Shown: in pieces, positions 6,943 to 13,213 of the stretch
Numbering within the stretch: the stretch's first letter is position 1
Layout: the number at the start of each line of letters is the position of its first letter
NCBI GenBank assembly: GCA_021777285.1
Contig: JAJYDR010000062.1
Coordinates: 1 to 13,213 of the forward strand
Length of the DNA: 13,213 nt
Source: Actinomycetes bacterium
Lineage (GTDB): Bacteria; Actinomycetota; Acidimicrobiia; Acidimicrobiales; RAAP-2
Direction: 5' to 3'
Made by a program: the position numbers and the translations under genes
Notes under the pieces: generated by a model
What the model was told of the DNA's origin: nothing
Database searches by the model: none
What the model saw: only the letters and a program-made list of their open reading frames with translations

Positions 6943-8340
6943 ATGGTGACCAGCCAGCCAGATTCGTCATTCACGTTGGTTTCGGGGGACCGTCACGCCG
7001 AAGTGCCGCGAACCCTCGTCGAGCCCGTCCCGCAACCACTCGGGATCATCGACCAGTTCGGGTTGTGGGGCAACCTTGGCGTCAGTCTGCTCGGCTTCAC
7101 CGGCGCCATCTTCGTCCTGCAGCCCAACGGTGGCGGGACCCCCGAACTCTCACTACTCGCGGCGCTGACCGCGATCCTGCTCGGCACCGTGCTCGGCACG
7201 CTCGCGATCGCGTTCTCCGGGGTCGCCGGTGCGCGCACCGGCGCACCGGCCATGGTGCTGCTCCGAGGCGTCTTCGGGAGTCGACTGTCCTACGTGCCGA
7301 CCCTGATCAATATCGTCCAACTACTGGGTTGGGGCATCTTCGAGCTCGTCACCATCGCAACGGCCGCGCGTACCGTCGAGCCAGGCCTCCCCCAGTGGGC
7401 CTACGTACTCATCGCCGGGGTGATCACGGGGCTCTTGACCCTGTACCCGCTCGGGGCGATCCGTATCCTGCGACGCATCGCCACGCCGGCGGTGTTGGTC
7501 GTGCTCGTCTACCTCTTCGTCGAGCTGCTCCGTCACCCGATGCCGGCGCTCACCCACGGCACCTGGACCGGCTTCTGGGCGGCGACGGACACGGTCATCG
7601 CGGTCGCGATCTCTTTCGCGCCACTCGCCGCCGACTACACACGCCACTCGCGCACGCCTCGCACGGCTTTCTGGGGCGCCTTCGTGGGCTACGGCGTCAC
7701 CCAGGTGCTCTGCTACGTGATCGGCCTGGTGGCCCTCGTGACCGTGGCGCGCTCGCCGTCGGACATCTACGGCGCCTTCATCGCCGTGCCCCTCGGGACC
7801 CTCGCCTTCGCACTACTCGCGGCGCGCGAACTCGACCAGTCGTTCGCCGACGTGTACTCCACCGTCATATCGATCCAGAATCTGCGGCCCCTCTGGGACC
7901 GGCGCGTGCTCGCGCTCATCGTGTCCACGCTCACTACCGCGCTGGCCATCGGGATCAACATCGCCGACTACGAGAACTTTCTCGTCTTGCTCGGATCGGT
8001 GTTCGTCCCATTGTCCGCGGTATTCATCGTCGACTTCTTCTTGCTCTCCAAGGGGCACCTCAACCTCTCGTCGCGGGCCCAGAGTCGCTCGACGATGCTC
8101 ATACCCTGGGCGATCGGCTTCGCCATCTACCAGCTGATCAACCCCGGTTACATCGGCTGGTGGGTGACGATGTGGGCGCACATCGCCAACACCCTGCACT
8201 TCCACGCGCCGAGCTGGATGTCGGCCTCGCTCACATCCTTCGTGGTTTCAGTGGCCGCGACGCTACTCACGGGCGCGCTCGTTAATCTGCGCGCGCGCCG
8301 CACCGAGCCACTTCGCGTCGGGGCCGACGCCGAGGTGTGA
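6943..8340 (+). CDS. cytX: NCS1-family permease, probable thiamine-precursor (HMP) transporter
   Basis: A 465-residue integral membrane protein with about twelve hydrophobic segments spread over residues 35-450. It fits the NCS1 nucleobase/cation symporter family. Seen are the N-terminal WGNLGVSLLGF (42-52), GARTGAPAMVLLRGVFG (96-112) and the mid-protein SFAPLAADYTRHSRT (224-238), all characteristic of the cytosine/hydroxymethylpyrimidine branch. Placement directly behind a TPP riboswitch makes uptake of hydroxymethylpyrimidine or a related thiamine precursor the best assignment; this is inferred from context, and plain cytosine uptake is the alternative. ATG 6943 is only two bases after AAGGAGG, so GTG 6946, with five-base spacing, may be the true start. 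The stop overlaps the kinase start as GTGA. The symbol cytX is tentative. Confidence 0.88.
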   Translation: MVTSQPDSSFTLVSGDRHAEVPRTLVEPVPQPLGIIDQFGLWGNLGVSLLGFTGAIFVLQPNGGGTPELSLLAALTAILLGTVLGTLAIAFSGVAGARTGAPAMVLLRGVFGSRLSYVPTLINIVQLLGWGIFELVTIATAARTVEPGLPQWAYVLIAGVITGLLTLYPLGAIRILRRIATPAVLVVLVYLFVELLRHPMPALTHGTWTGFWAATDTVIAVAISFAPLAADYTRHSRTPRTAFWGAFVGYGVTQVLCYVIGLVALVTVARSPSDIYGAFIAVPLGTLAFALLAARELDQSFADVYSTVISIQNLRPLWDRRVLALIVSTLTTALAIGINIADYENFLVLLGSVFVPLSAVFIVDFFLLSKGHLNLSSRAQSRSTMLIPWAIGFAIYQLINPGYIGWWVTMWAHIANTLHFHAPSWMSASLTSFVVSVAATLLTGALVNLRARRTEPLRVGADAEV

Positions 8341-9512
8341 CCACGTCCGACAACGAACGGAGCGAGCCCGACGGCCTCGTTCACGGGATGGCGAACGACC
8401 TCGTCGTCCCCGATTGGCCGGCGATCACCGCGGCGGAGGCCGTCGAGGTCCTCGGCCACTACGTCCTGGACCCCCCGCGAACGAACGACGCGGCGGTGCT
8501 CTGGCGCAGCCCGCGTCCGATGTCCGCCGCGGCGCTCGTCGAACTGGGCGGCCGGACGTACTTTCTCAAGCGCCACGACGTTCGTGTCCGATCGCGCGAA
8601 CGCCTCGTGCTCGAGCACGCCTTCGTCGGTCACCTGCGCGCACGCGGACTGAACACGCCGGCGGTCCTCGCGGCGCGTGACGGCTCGACCGTGCACGAAC
8701 GCGGACGAGTCCTCTACGAGGTCTACGAGCCTGCGGACGGCGTCGATCACTATCGCGACGTCCCCTCGTGGCACCCGTTCCAGTCGCGCGCGCACGCCGA
8801 AGCGGCCGGCGCCGCCCTCGCGCGTTTCCACCGAGCCGCGTCTGATTTCGACAGTGCGGCGTGGGACTTCAGTCCCCTGCTCGACTCGGTCGCCGTCATC
8901 CTCGCGCCCGACCCCGCCGCGGCGTATCGCCACCTTGTCACCACCCGGCCGGGCCTCGCTCGCGCGACGGCGCCCTACGACGTCCTCGGTGACTACGCGT
9001 CGATCCTCGCCGGACCAATCGAGTTCGCGGCGGCTGGGCTCGGCGAGGTCGCGACGCAGTGGACCCACGGTGACTGGCACGGTTCGAACCTCACCTGGTG
9101 TGACGCGACCCCCCAGGCCGACGTCGCGAGCGTGCTCGACCTCGGCCTGTCGAACCGCACCTTCGCGCTGCACGACCTCGCGGTCGCGGTCGAGCGCAGC
9201 GCCATCGACTGGCTCGACACCGCCGGCGTCGGAACGATCACCGTCGACTACGGCGTCCTCGACGCCCTGCTCGAGGGCTACGACGGGGTCATCACGATCA
9301 CCGAGGACGATCTCGCCACGCTCGGCGCGGTGCTACCGATCGCCCACGTCGAGTTCGCCCTCTCCGAGGTCGAGTACTTCGGCGGCGTCCTTCACTCCTC
9401 GGCCAACGTCGAACTCGCCTACCGGTCCTACCTGCTCGGTCACGTCGAGTGGTTCGACGCACCCGCCGGAATCAAGCTCCGGCGACACCTGGGCGCGGGC
9501 CGAGTGCGCTAG
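8337..9512 (+). CDS. APH/choline-kinase-fold phosphotransferase, candidate thiamine-salvage kinase
   Basis: The 391-residue product has an aminoglycoside-phosphotransferase-like kinase fold. There is a lysine strand TYFLKRHD (Lys78), a helix with Glu93 (VLEHAF), the catalytic loop THGDWHGSNL (243-252; Asp246, Asn251) and the metal-binding LDLGL (267-271, Asp268), followed by a long helical C-lobe. The GTG start (8337) forms a GTGA overlap with the permease stop, so translation is coupled and both genes answer to the TPP riboswitch. ThiK, the known thiamine kinase, belongs to this fold. Phosphorylation of imported thiamine, hydroxymethylpyrimidine or a related pyrimidine is therefore the most economical hypothesis. 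Similarity to antibiotic kinases is at fold level only and gives no reason to call resistance. The substrate remains unknown. Confidence 0.85.
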   Translation: MTTSDNERSEPDGLVHGMANDLVVPDWPAITAAEAVEVLGHYVLDPPRTNDAAVLWRSPRPMSAAALVELGGRTYFLKRHDVRVRSRERLVLEHAFVGHLRARGLNTPAVLAARDGSTVHERGRVLYEVYEPADGVDHYRDVPSWHPFQSRAHAEAAGAALARFHRAASDFDSAAWDFSPLLDSVAVILAPDPAAAYRHLVTTRPGLARATAPYDVLGDYASILAGPIEFAAAGLGEVATQWTHGDWHGSNLTWCDATPQADVASVLDLGLSNRTFALHDLAVAVERSAIDWLDTAGVGTITVDYGVLDALLEGYDGVITITEDDLATLGAVLPIAHVEFALSEVEYFGGVLHSSANVELAYRSYLLGHVEWFDAPAGIKLRRHLGAGRVR

Positions 9513-9531
9513 CGAGCGCAGGGCAATCGTG

Positions 9532-9564
9532 CCGTCTCCGTCGGTCGTGGTCGGGCGGATTTTT
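9532..9564 (+). terminator. Probable intrinsic terminator of the permease-kinase operon
   Basis: CCGTCT (9532-9537) can pair with GGGCGG (9553-9558) through six pairs, including G-U pairs, with possible CCG/TGG pairing inside the loop. Five T residues (9560-9564) follow after one A. It starts 20 bases after the kinase stop. The G-U pairs make the stem only moderately stable. Confidence 0.5.
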
Positions 9565-9588
9565 CGTCGCGACCCACCAGTAAGGTGG

Positions 9589-9607
9589 TTAGGTGAGGCT
9601 TTCCTGC
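9589..9607 (+). promoter_or_regulatory. IdeR/DtxR-like iron box
   Basis: The 19-mer TTAGGTGAGGCTTTCCTGC matches 14 of 19 positions of the DtxR/IdeR consensus TTAGGTTAGGCTAACCTAA, including the whole left half except one base. It lies just downstream of a -10-like TAAGGT (9581-9586), so a bound repressor would cover the expected transcription start near 9593. A small inverted repeat, CCACC/GGTGG (9574-9578, 9584-9588), surrounds the -10. The -35 region is not convincing. If real, the site makes the downstream transcript, including the DsrE-like gene, iron-repressed. Confidence 0.5.
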
Positions 9608-9844
9608 GTGAGCAGTCGGGCGGTAGCGGCGGCCGTAGTGGGCTACATCGGCGCCGCTCCGATTCCCAACGCGACGGTACGCGACGCCGTGCCCCTCATC
9701 GCCGTAGCGGCCACGCTCGCGTGGCCGAGGCTGATGGGTCGGGGGTCGTCGTGTGCGGTCGCACCGTTAGAGCCGCACGCCGAACGAGAGCAGTCGTCCC
9801 AGGTGACGACCGATGAGAGGACAGAAGAACACCATGTCAAGTGA
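9593..9844 (+). CDS. Possible small leaderless ORF upstream of the DsrE-like gene
   Basis: An 83-codon frame begins with GTG at 9593, exactly where transcription from the -10-like TAAGGT (9581-9586) should start. It ends at 9844, overlapping the DsrE-like gene by 11 bases. Its product has two moderately hydrophobic stretches (RAVAAAVVGYIGAAP and VPLIAVAATLAWP) and a charged tail. Codon third positions are mostly G or C. I recognise no family. The same DNA forms several hairpins, so it may instead be an untranslated structured leader, which I consider at least as likely. Confidence 0.22.
   Translation: MRLSCVSSRAVAAAVVGYIGAAPIPNATVRDAVPLIAVAATLAWPRLMGRGSSCAVAPLEPHAEREQSSQVTTDERTEEHHVK
9625..9810 (+). 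ncRNA. Hairpin-rich leader candidate before the DsrE-like gene
   Basis: The 321-bp gap after the kinase contains three drawable stems in sense orientation. The first is AGCGGCG/CGCCGCT (9625-9631 with 9652-9658), enclosing GTAG/CTAC with loop TGGG. The second is GTGCGG/CCGCAC (9753-9758 with 9773-9778), which competes with the local GTGCG/CGCAC (9753-9757 with 9760-9764). The third is GTCGTC/GACGAC (9793-9798 with 9805-9810), ending just before the purine-rich GAGAGGA ahead of the start codon. No known riboswitch core is recognised. It may be a cis-regulatory leader or simply GC-rich sequence. Confidence 0.3.
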
Positions 9845-10178
9845 GCAGTCTCGCGCCAAGGTCGCGTTCATGATCATCAGTGACGACCCCGCACGCGCCG
9901 TGCCCGGCATGGTGATGGCGACGCGCATGAAGACCAACCGCGGCGTCGACGTGCGGGTCCTGTTCTTCGGCCCCGCCGTCAAGCTGGCCGCGAGCGGCCT
10001 CATCGACACCCAACTCGCCGACATGCGCGACGCCGGTATCGGCGCGACCGCCTGTCGGGCCAACGTCGAACAGTACGAGGTGGCCGCCGAGATCGGTGTT
10101 CGCCCGCTCGAGCTCTTGGCCGCGGGGGCCGAGGTCGAGTCCTTCGCGCTCGAGGGCTACACCGTCGTCAGTTTCTGA
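9834..10178 (+). CDS. DsrE-like superfamily protein
   Basis: A 114-residue cytosolic protein with alternating strands and helices: KVAFMIISDDPARAVPGMVMATRM at the N-terminus, VRVLFFGPAVKLAA (40-53), a mid-helix, AGIGATACRANVEQYEV (67-83) with the only cysteine, Cys74, and a C-terminal EGYTVVSF. This matches the DsrE/DsrF-like fold, whose members take part in sulfur-relay or carry no known activity. The single cysteine lies where sulfur-carrying members have theirs, so persulfide transfer is possible. I chose ATG 9834, seven codons after ATG 9813, because purine-rich GAGAGGACAGAAGA lies directly upstream and the protein then begins as the family does. It may be iron-regulated through the box at 9589-9607. 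Confidence 0.82.
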   Translation: MSSEQSRAKVAFMIISDDPARAVPGMVMATRMKTNRGVDVRVLFFGPAVKLAASGLIDTQLADMRDAGIGATACRANVEQYEVAAEIGVRPLELLAAGAEVESFALEGYTVVSF

Positions 10179-10216
10179 CGCGGGCGGTAAAGCACGTCAC
10201 GCTCCGCGCGCGGCAT

Positions 10217-10256
10217 TCACTTCAGTGATGGACTAATTGCACATCGTGCAGTGAAT
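10217..10256. promoter_or_regulatory. Compound palindromic operator upstream of the TetR gene
   Basis: Three nested symmetries occur. TGCAC-ATC-GTGCA (10238-10250) overlaps the -35 box. TCACT-TC-AGTGA (10217-10228) lies upstream. The seven-base pair ATTCACT (10215-10221) and AGTGAAT (10250-10256) brackets both. AGTGA is also directly repeated at 10224-10228 and 10250-10254. TetR repressors bind such palindromes in their own promoters, so this is the likely autoregulatory site. Confidence 0.55.
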
Positions 10257-10266
10257 CGGGCATACT
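10237..10266 (+). promoter_or_regulatory. Leaderless promoter of the TetR-ABC operon
   Basis: TTGCAC (10237-10242) as -35 and CATACT (10261-10266) as -10 are 18 bp apart. The expected transcription start, seven bases after the -10, falls on the GTG at 10273, and no ribosome binding site is present. The mRNA is therefore probably leaderless, as is common in Actinobacteria. The palindrome TGCAC-ATC-GTGCA covers the -35. Confidence 0.6.
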
Positions 10267-10272
10267 AGGTCC

Positions 10273-10893
10273 GTGGTGACGGACCCCATCGGACGGCGGG
10301 AGCGCAAACGCCTCGCGACCCATCACGCGCTGCGTGTGGCCGCGCTGCGCCTGGGCGCCGAGCGCGGGATCCGTGACGTCACCGTGGAGGAGATCGCGAC
10401 GGCGGCCGACGTCTCGGTGCGAACGTTCTACGACCACTTCCCCTCCAAGGAGGACGCGATCATCGGGTTCGATGCGTGGCGCGTGGACCAGTTGCGCGAC
10501 TCGTTGGCCAGCCGACCCGCCGACGAGACGCCGCTCGAGGCGCTGCGCGTCGTGATGGGCCAACTCTTCCGTGAATCGAGCGACGAGTGGCCGTTGCGCA
10601 TGCGTGCGATCAGCGCCGACCCTGCGCTCATCGGACGCATGTTCGTCTCCTTCATCTCTTATGAGCGTGCCCTCGTCGAGGTGATCGCCCAGCGAACAGG
10701 TCTCGACCCCGAGCGCGACCCGTACCCGGCGCTAGTGACCGCGGTCGCCACCGCCGCCTTTCGGGCCTCGATGACCACGGCGCGCGCGAGTGGTGGCGCG
10801 CTCGATCCGGCCACGACCTTTGACGCCGCGATTTTCCGGCTGCGCCCCGCGTTGGAACCGTCGCTGAACGGGAGCGGCCAGACCCCGTGCTGA
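10273..10893 (+). CDS. TetR/AcrR-family transcriptional regulator
   Basis: A 206-residue protein with a TetR N-terminal DNA-binding domain. Helix-turn-helix residues are about 36-56: VTVEEIATAADVSVRTFYDHF, followed by the characteristic PSKEDAI. The C-terminal ligand domain is variable, mostly helical and not assignable to a subfamily beyond AcrR-like. The start is GTG 10273 (or 10276), set by the leaderless promoter. The 3' end overlaps the following ABC exporter gene by seven bases, so the three genes form one operon. The regulator most likely represses the exporter and itself until a transported compound binds. The candidate operator lies directly over its own promoter. The ligand is unknown. 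Confidence 0.93.
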   Translation: MVTDPIGRRERKRLATHHALRVAALRLGAERGIRDVTVEEIATAADVSVRTFYDHFPSKEDAIIGFDAWRVDQLRDSLASRPADETPLEALRVVMGQLFRESSDEWPLRMRAISADPALIGRMFVSFISYERALVEVIAQRTGLDPERDPYPALVTAVATAAFRASMTTARASGGALDPATTFDAAIFRLRPALEPSLNGSGQTPC

Positions 10894-12617
10894 TCCGACT
10901 CCTTCGAACCCACCTACGTCCCTATCGCGCCCAGGTGCTGCTGCTCAGCGTGTTACTCATCGCCCAGACAGTCGGCAACCTCTATCTGCCGAACCTCAAC
11001 GCCGACATCATCAACGGCGGCGTCGTCACCGGCAACTTGCACTACATCATCCGCACCGGCGTTTGGATGATCCTGCTCACGCTCGCGATTGGGCTCTTCG
11101 CGGTGATCGCCGTCTACTGGGCCTCTCGGGTCTCCATGGCGACCGGCGCCGACCTGCGCCGGGCGGTCTTCACCCAGGTTCAGTCCTTCTCCGCGCGCGA
11201 TGTGAACCACTTCGGCACGGCGTCGCTCATCACGCGAAACACCAACGACATCCAGCAGATCCAGATCTTCTTGCAGATGGCGCTGACCATGATGGTGATT
11301 GCCCCGATCATGTCCATCGGCGGCATCGTCATGGCGATCCACGAGGGGGCGAAGCTCTCCTTGCTGTTGGTGGTCTCGATCCCGGTGATGACCACGTTCA
11401 TCGGGATCGTCATGGTCCGGGTCATCCCGCTGTTCCGCTCGATGCAGACCAAGATCGACCGGATCAACCAGGTGCTGCGTGAGCAGATCACGGGGGTGCG
11501 CGTCATCCGCGCCTTCGTGCGCAACGAGGCCGAGGCCGACCGCTTCGAGGTCGCCAACGCCGACCTGACCGGCACCGCCCTGCGTGTGAACCGCATCTTC
11601 GCACTCACGATGCCGATCATGATGATGATCTTGAACCTGTCGAGCGTCGCCGTCCTCTGGTTCGGCGGCCGCTTCGTCAGCGAGGGCTCAATGCCGATTG
11701 GCAACCTGACGGCGTTCCTGACCTACATCTTGCAGATCCTCACCTCGGTGATGATGGCCGTGATGGTCACGATTCTCGTGCCGCGCGCGGCGGCGAGCGC
11801 CGAGCGCATCGCCGAGGTCCTCGACACCGTGCCCTCCATCAGCGACCCCGCTGAGCCGATCACGCCAACGCCGACCGGCTCGGTGCGTCTTTCTGCGGTG
11901 TCCTTCGCCTACCCGGGCAGCGAGCGGCCCGTCCTGGACGAGGTGAGCGTCGACTTCGAACCGGGGGTCACGAGCGCGATCATCGGCGGAACCGGGAGTG
12001 GCAAGACCACGCTGGTCGCGCTGATACCCCGACTCTTTGACGTCACCGCCGGTGCGGTCGAGGTCCACGGCGTCAACGTGCGCGAACAGTCCCAGGAGGC
12101 GCTGTGGTCGTCGATCGGCCTCGTGCCCCAAACGGCCTATCTCTTCAGCGGCACCATCGCCACCAACCTCCGCTTCGCGCGACCCGACGCCACGGACGCC
12201 GAGCTCTGGCGCGCCCTCGAGGTGGCCCAAGCGCGTGACTTCGTCGCGTCCATGCCCGGCGGCCTCGACGCGCCCATCGACCAGGGCGGCACCAACGTCT
12301 CGGGGGGCCAGCGTCAACGACTCGCCATCGCGCGCGCCCTCGTGAAGCGGCCGCGGATCTACCTCTTCGACGACTGCTTCTCGGCGCTCGACGCCGCCAC
12401 CGACACTCGACTTCGCGAGGCACTACGCGAGCAGACCGCCGACGCGACCGTCATCATCGTCGCCCAACGCGTCAGCACGATCATGCACGCCGATCGGGTC
12501 GTCGTGCTCGACGACGGGCGCGTCGTCGGCGTGGGCACCCACGACGAACTGGTCGAGTCCTGTGAGTCCTACCGCGAGATCGTCATCTCCCAACTCGGTG
12601 AGGGGGCGCTCAAATGA
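10887..12617 (+). CDS. ABC exporter half-transporter, degenerate-site subunit
   Basis: A 576-residue permease-ATPase fusion: a six-helix type-1 exporter domain (about 15-300) and a nucleotide-binding domain (about 333-570). Seen are Walker A GGTGSGKT (367-374), Q-loop Gln415, signature VSGGQ (471-475), Walker B IYLFDD (491-496) and the D-loop SALD. The residue after the Walker B aspartate is Asp496 instead of the catalytic Glu, and the switch residue is Gln527 (AQRVST) instead of His. This is the pattern of the inactive-site partner in heterodimeric exporters such as TM287/288 or BmrCD. It should pair with the next gene's product and export lipophilic compounds or lipids. Start GTG 10887 overlaps the TetR gene; GGGAG lies twelve bases upstream. 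The stop overlaps the next ATG. Confidence 0.95.
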   Translation: MLIRLLRTHLRPYRAQVLLLSVLLIAQTVGNLYLPNLNADIINGGVVTGNLHYIIRTGVWMILLTLAIGLFAVIAVYWASRVSMATGADLRRAVFTQVQSFSARDVNHFGTASLITRNTNDIQQIQIFLQMALTMMVIAPIMSIGGIVMAIHEGAKLSLLLVVSIPVMTTFIGIVMVRVIPLFRSMQTKIDRINQVLREQITGVRVIRAFVRNEAEADRFEVANADLTGTALRVNRIFALTMPIMMMILNLSSVAVLWFGGRFVSEGSMPIGNLTAFLTYILQILTSVMMAVMVTILVPRAAASAERIAEVLDTVPSISDPAEPITPTPTGSVRLSAVSFAYPGSERPVLDEVSVDFEPGVTSAIIGGTGSGKTTLVALIPRLFDVTAGAVEVHGVNVREQSQEALWSSIGLVPQTAYLFSGTIATNLRFARPDATDAELWRALEVAQARDFVASMPGGLDAPIDQGGTNVSGGQRQRLAIARALVKRPRIYLFDDCFSALDAATDTRLREALREQTADATVIIVAQRVSTIMHADRVVVLDDGRVVGVGTHDELVESCESYREIVISQLGEGALK

Positions 12618-13213
12618 CGATGGGGCCGATGAACGCGCTGCGCGGGACCGCCGCGCCGCCGCGCACGAGCAAAGACGTGCGCTCCACGTTGCGCCGGCTG
12701 TTGCGCCGGCTGCGCCCCGAGCGCTGGCGGCTACTCGGGGCGCTCGTGCTCGGTATCACCTCGGTCGCCTTCATGGTCTCGGGACCGCAGATCCTCGGCA
12801 ACGCGACCAACGTCCTGTTCGACGGGATCATCGCCAAGCGTCTCCCCGCGGGGTTCACGATGGCCCAGACACTGCACTACCTGCGCACCCACGGACACGC
12901 CCAGACGGCGTCGATGATTTCTGGGCTCCACTTGACCCCCGGGGCCGGCGTGAACATCACCCGCATGGGTGTCATTCTCGGGGTCGCCGCGCTCGTCTAC
13001 CTCGGCGGGGCCGGTTTCAGCTACCTCCAGGGCTTCACGATGGCCGGCGTGACCCAACGCACCGTGTCGGGCCTGCGACGCGAGGTCGAGCTGAAGATGA
13101 GCCGGCTGCCGCTGCGCTACTTCGACAGCCACCCCCACGGCGACGTGCTCAGCCGCGTCACCAACGACATCGACAACCTCACCACGACGATCCAACAGGG
13201 GCTCAGCCAGCTG
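12614..13213 (+). CDS. ABC exporter half-transporter, partner subunit, 3' end outside the window
   Basis: ATG 12614 forms an ATGA overlap with the preceding exporter gene, and the frame stays open for 200 codons to the window edge. The N-terminus is basic (LRRLLRRLRPERWRLL), then a first membrane helix (about 40-62). A long loop follows (about 63-115, containing FDGIIAKRLPAG and TPGAGVNI), then a second helix (about 117-137) and the exporter coupling region LRREVELKMSRLPLRYFDSH...GDVLSRVTNDIDN. An enlarged external loop between helices 1 and 2 is typical of the BmrD/LmrD-like partner in heterodimers. Its nucleotide-binding domain, expected to carry the intact catalytic Glu, lies beyond the window. 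Function should be joint drug or lipid export with the upstream subunit under TetR control. Confidence 0.93.
   Translation, partial: MTMGPMNALRGTAAPPRTSKDVRSTLRRLLRRLRPERWRLLGALVLGITSVAFMVSGPQILGNATNVLFDGIIAKRLPAGFTMAQTLHYLRTHGHAQTASMISGLHLTPGAGVNITRMGVILGVAALVYLGGAGFSYLQGFTMAGVTQRTVSGLRREVELKMSRLPLRYFDSHPHGDVLSRVTNDIDNLTTTIQQGLSQL

Noticed and set aside
7065..8285. 406-codon open frame on the plus strand inside the permease gene
   Set aside because: An Arg/His/Pro-rich out-of-frame reading of the NCS1 permease; the permease frame has clear membrane segments and a riboswitch-linked start.
8148..9173. 341-codon minus-strand frame over the permease/kinase junction
   Set aside because: Antisense shadow of the kinase gene; no family motif and biased Arg/Val/Gly composition.
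8337..9512. Antibiotic (aminoglycoside) resistance kinase
   Set aside because: Only the general APH fold motifs are shared; the riboswitch operon context favours a metabolic substrate.
8677..9816. 379-codon plus-strand frame overlapping the kinase and the following gap
   Set aside because: Ser/Arg/Thr/Pro-rich shadow in another frame of the kinase gene; no motif and no plausible start signal.
1..13213. CRISPR arrays, insertion sequences, phage genes, tRNA or rRNA genes
   Set aside because: Reading through the window found no spaced direct repeats, transposase or integrase motifs, or tRNA cloverleaf sequences.

Overview
The window is GC-rich (by eye about two-thirds G+C, with C or G at most third codon positions) and densely coding. 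It uses GTG and TTG starts, has stop/start overlaps within operons, and carries a TPP riboswitch, an IdeR/DtxR-like box and apparently leaderless promoters. Together these suggest a chromosomal segment of a high-GC actinobacterium (Actinomycetota). An acidimicrobial lineage is possible, but I cannot prove it from sequence alone. I see no insertion sequences, phage genes, CRISPR arrays, tRNAs or rRNAs.

Left part (1-5872, + strand): a carbohydrate block. It opens with the 3' part of a GH130-family glycoside phosphorylase. Then, tightly packed, come glucose-6-phosphate isomerase (pgi), a short YqeC/GndA-type 6-phosphogluconate dehydrogenase, glucose-6-phosphate dehydrogenase (zwf) and a Cof-type HAD phosphatase. 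The logical flow is glycoside phosphorolysis to sugar phosphate, interconversion by Pgi, then the oxidative pentose phosphate pathway. Cofactor-site residues hint that both dehydrogenases may favour NAD+. No 6-phosphogluconolactonase is present here.

Middle (5873-6760): a small single-pass membrane protein with a C-terminal Cys2His2-type motif, then a convergent single-domain rhodanese. The rhodanese promoter (TTGACA, 16 bp, TATACT) has a CsoR/CstR-like inverted repeat in its spacer.

Thiamine block (6820-9564): an extended -10 promoter, a TPP riboswitch whose P4 stem contains part of the ribosome binding site, an NCS1-family permease (probably for a thiamine precursor), an APH-fold kinase overlapping it by four bases, and a likely intrinsic terminator.

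Right part (9565-13213): an IdeR-like box and hairpin-rich leader (possibly with a small leaderless ORF) precede a DsrE-like protein. A TetR regulator with a leaderless promoter and palindromic operator follows. It overlaps a heterodimeric ABC exporter: the first subunit has a degenerate catalytic site, and the second is cut by the window end after 200 residues.
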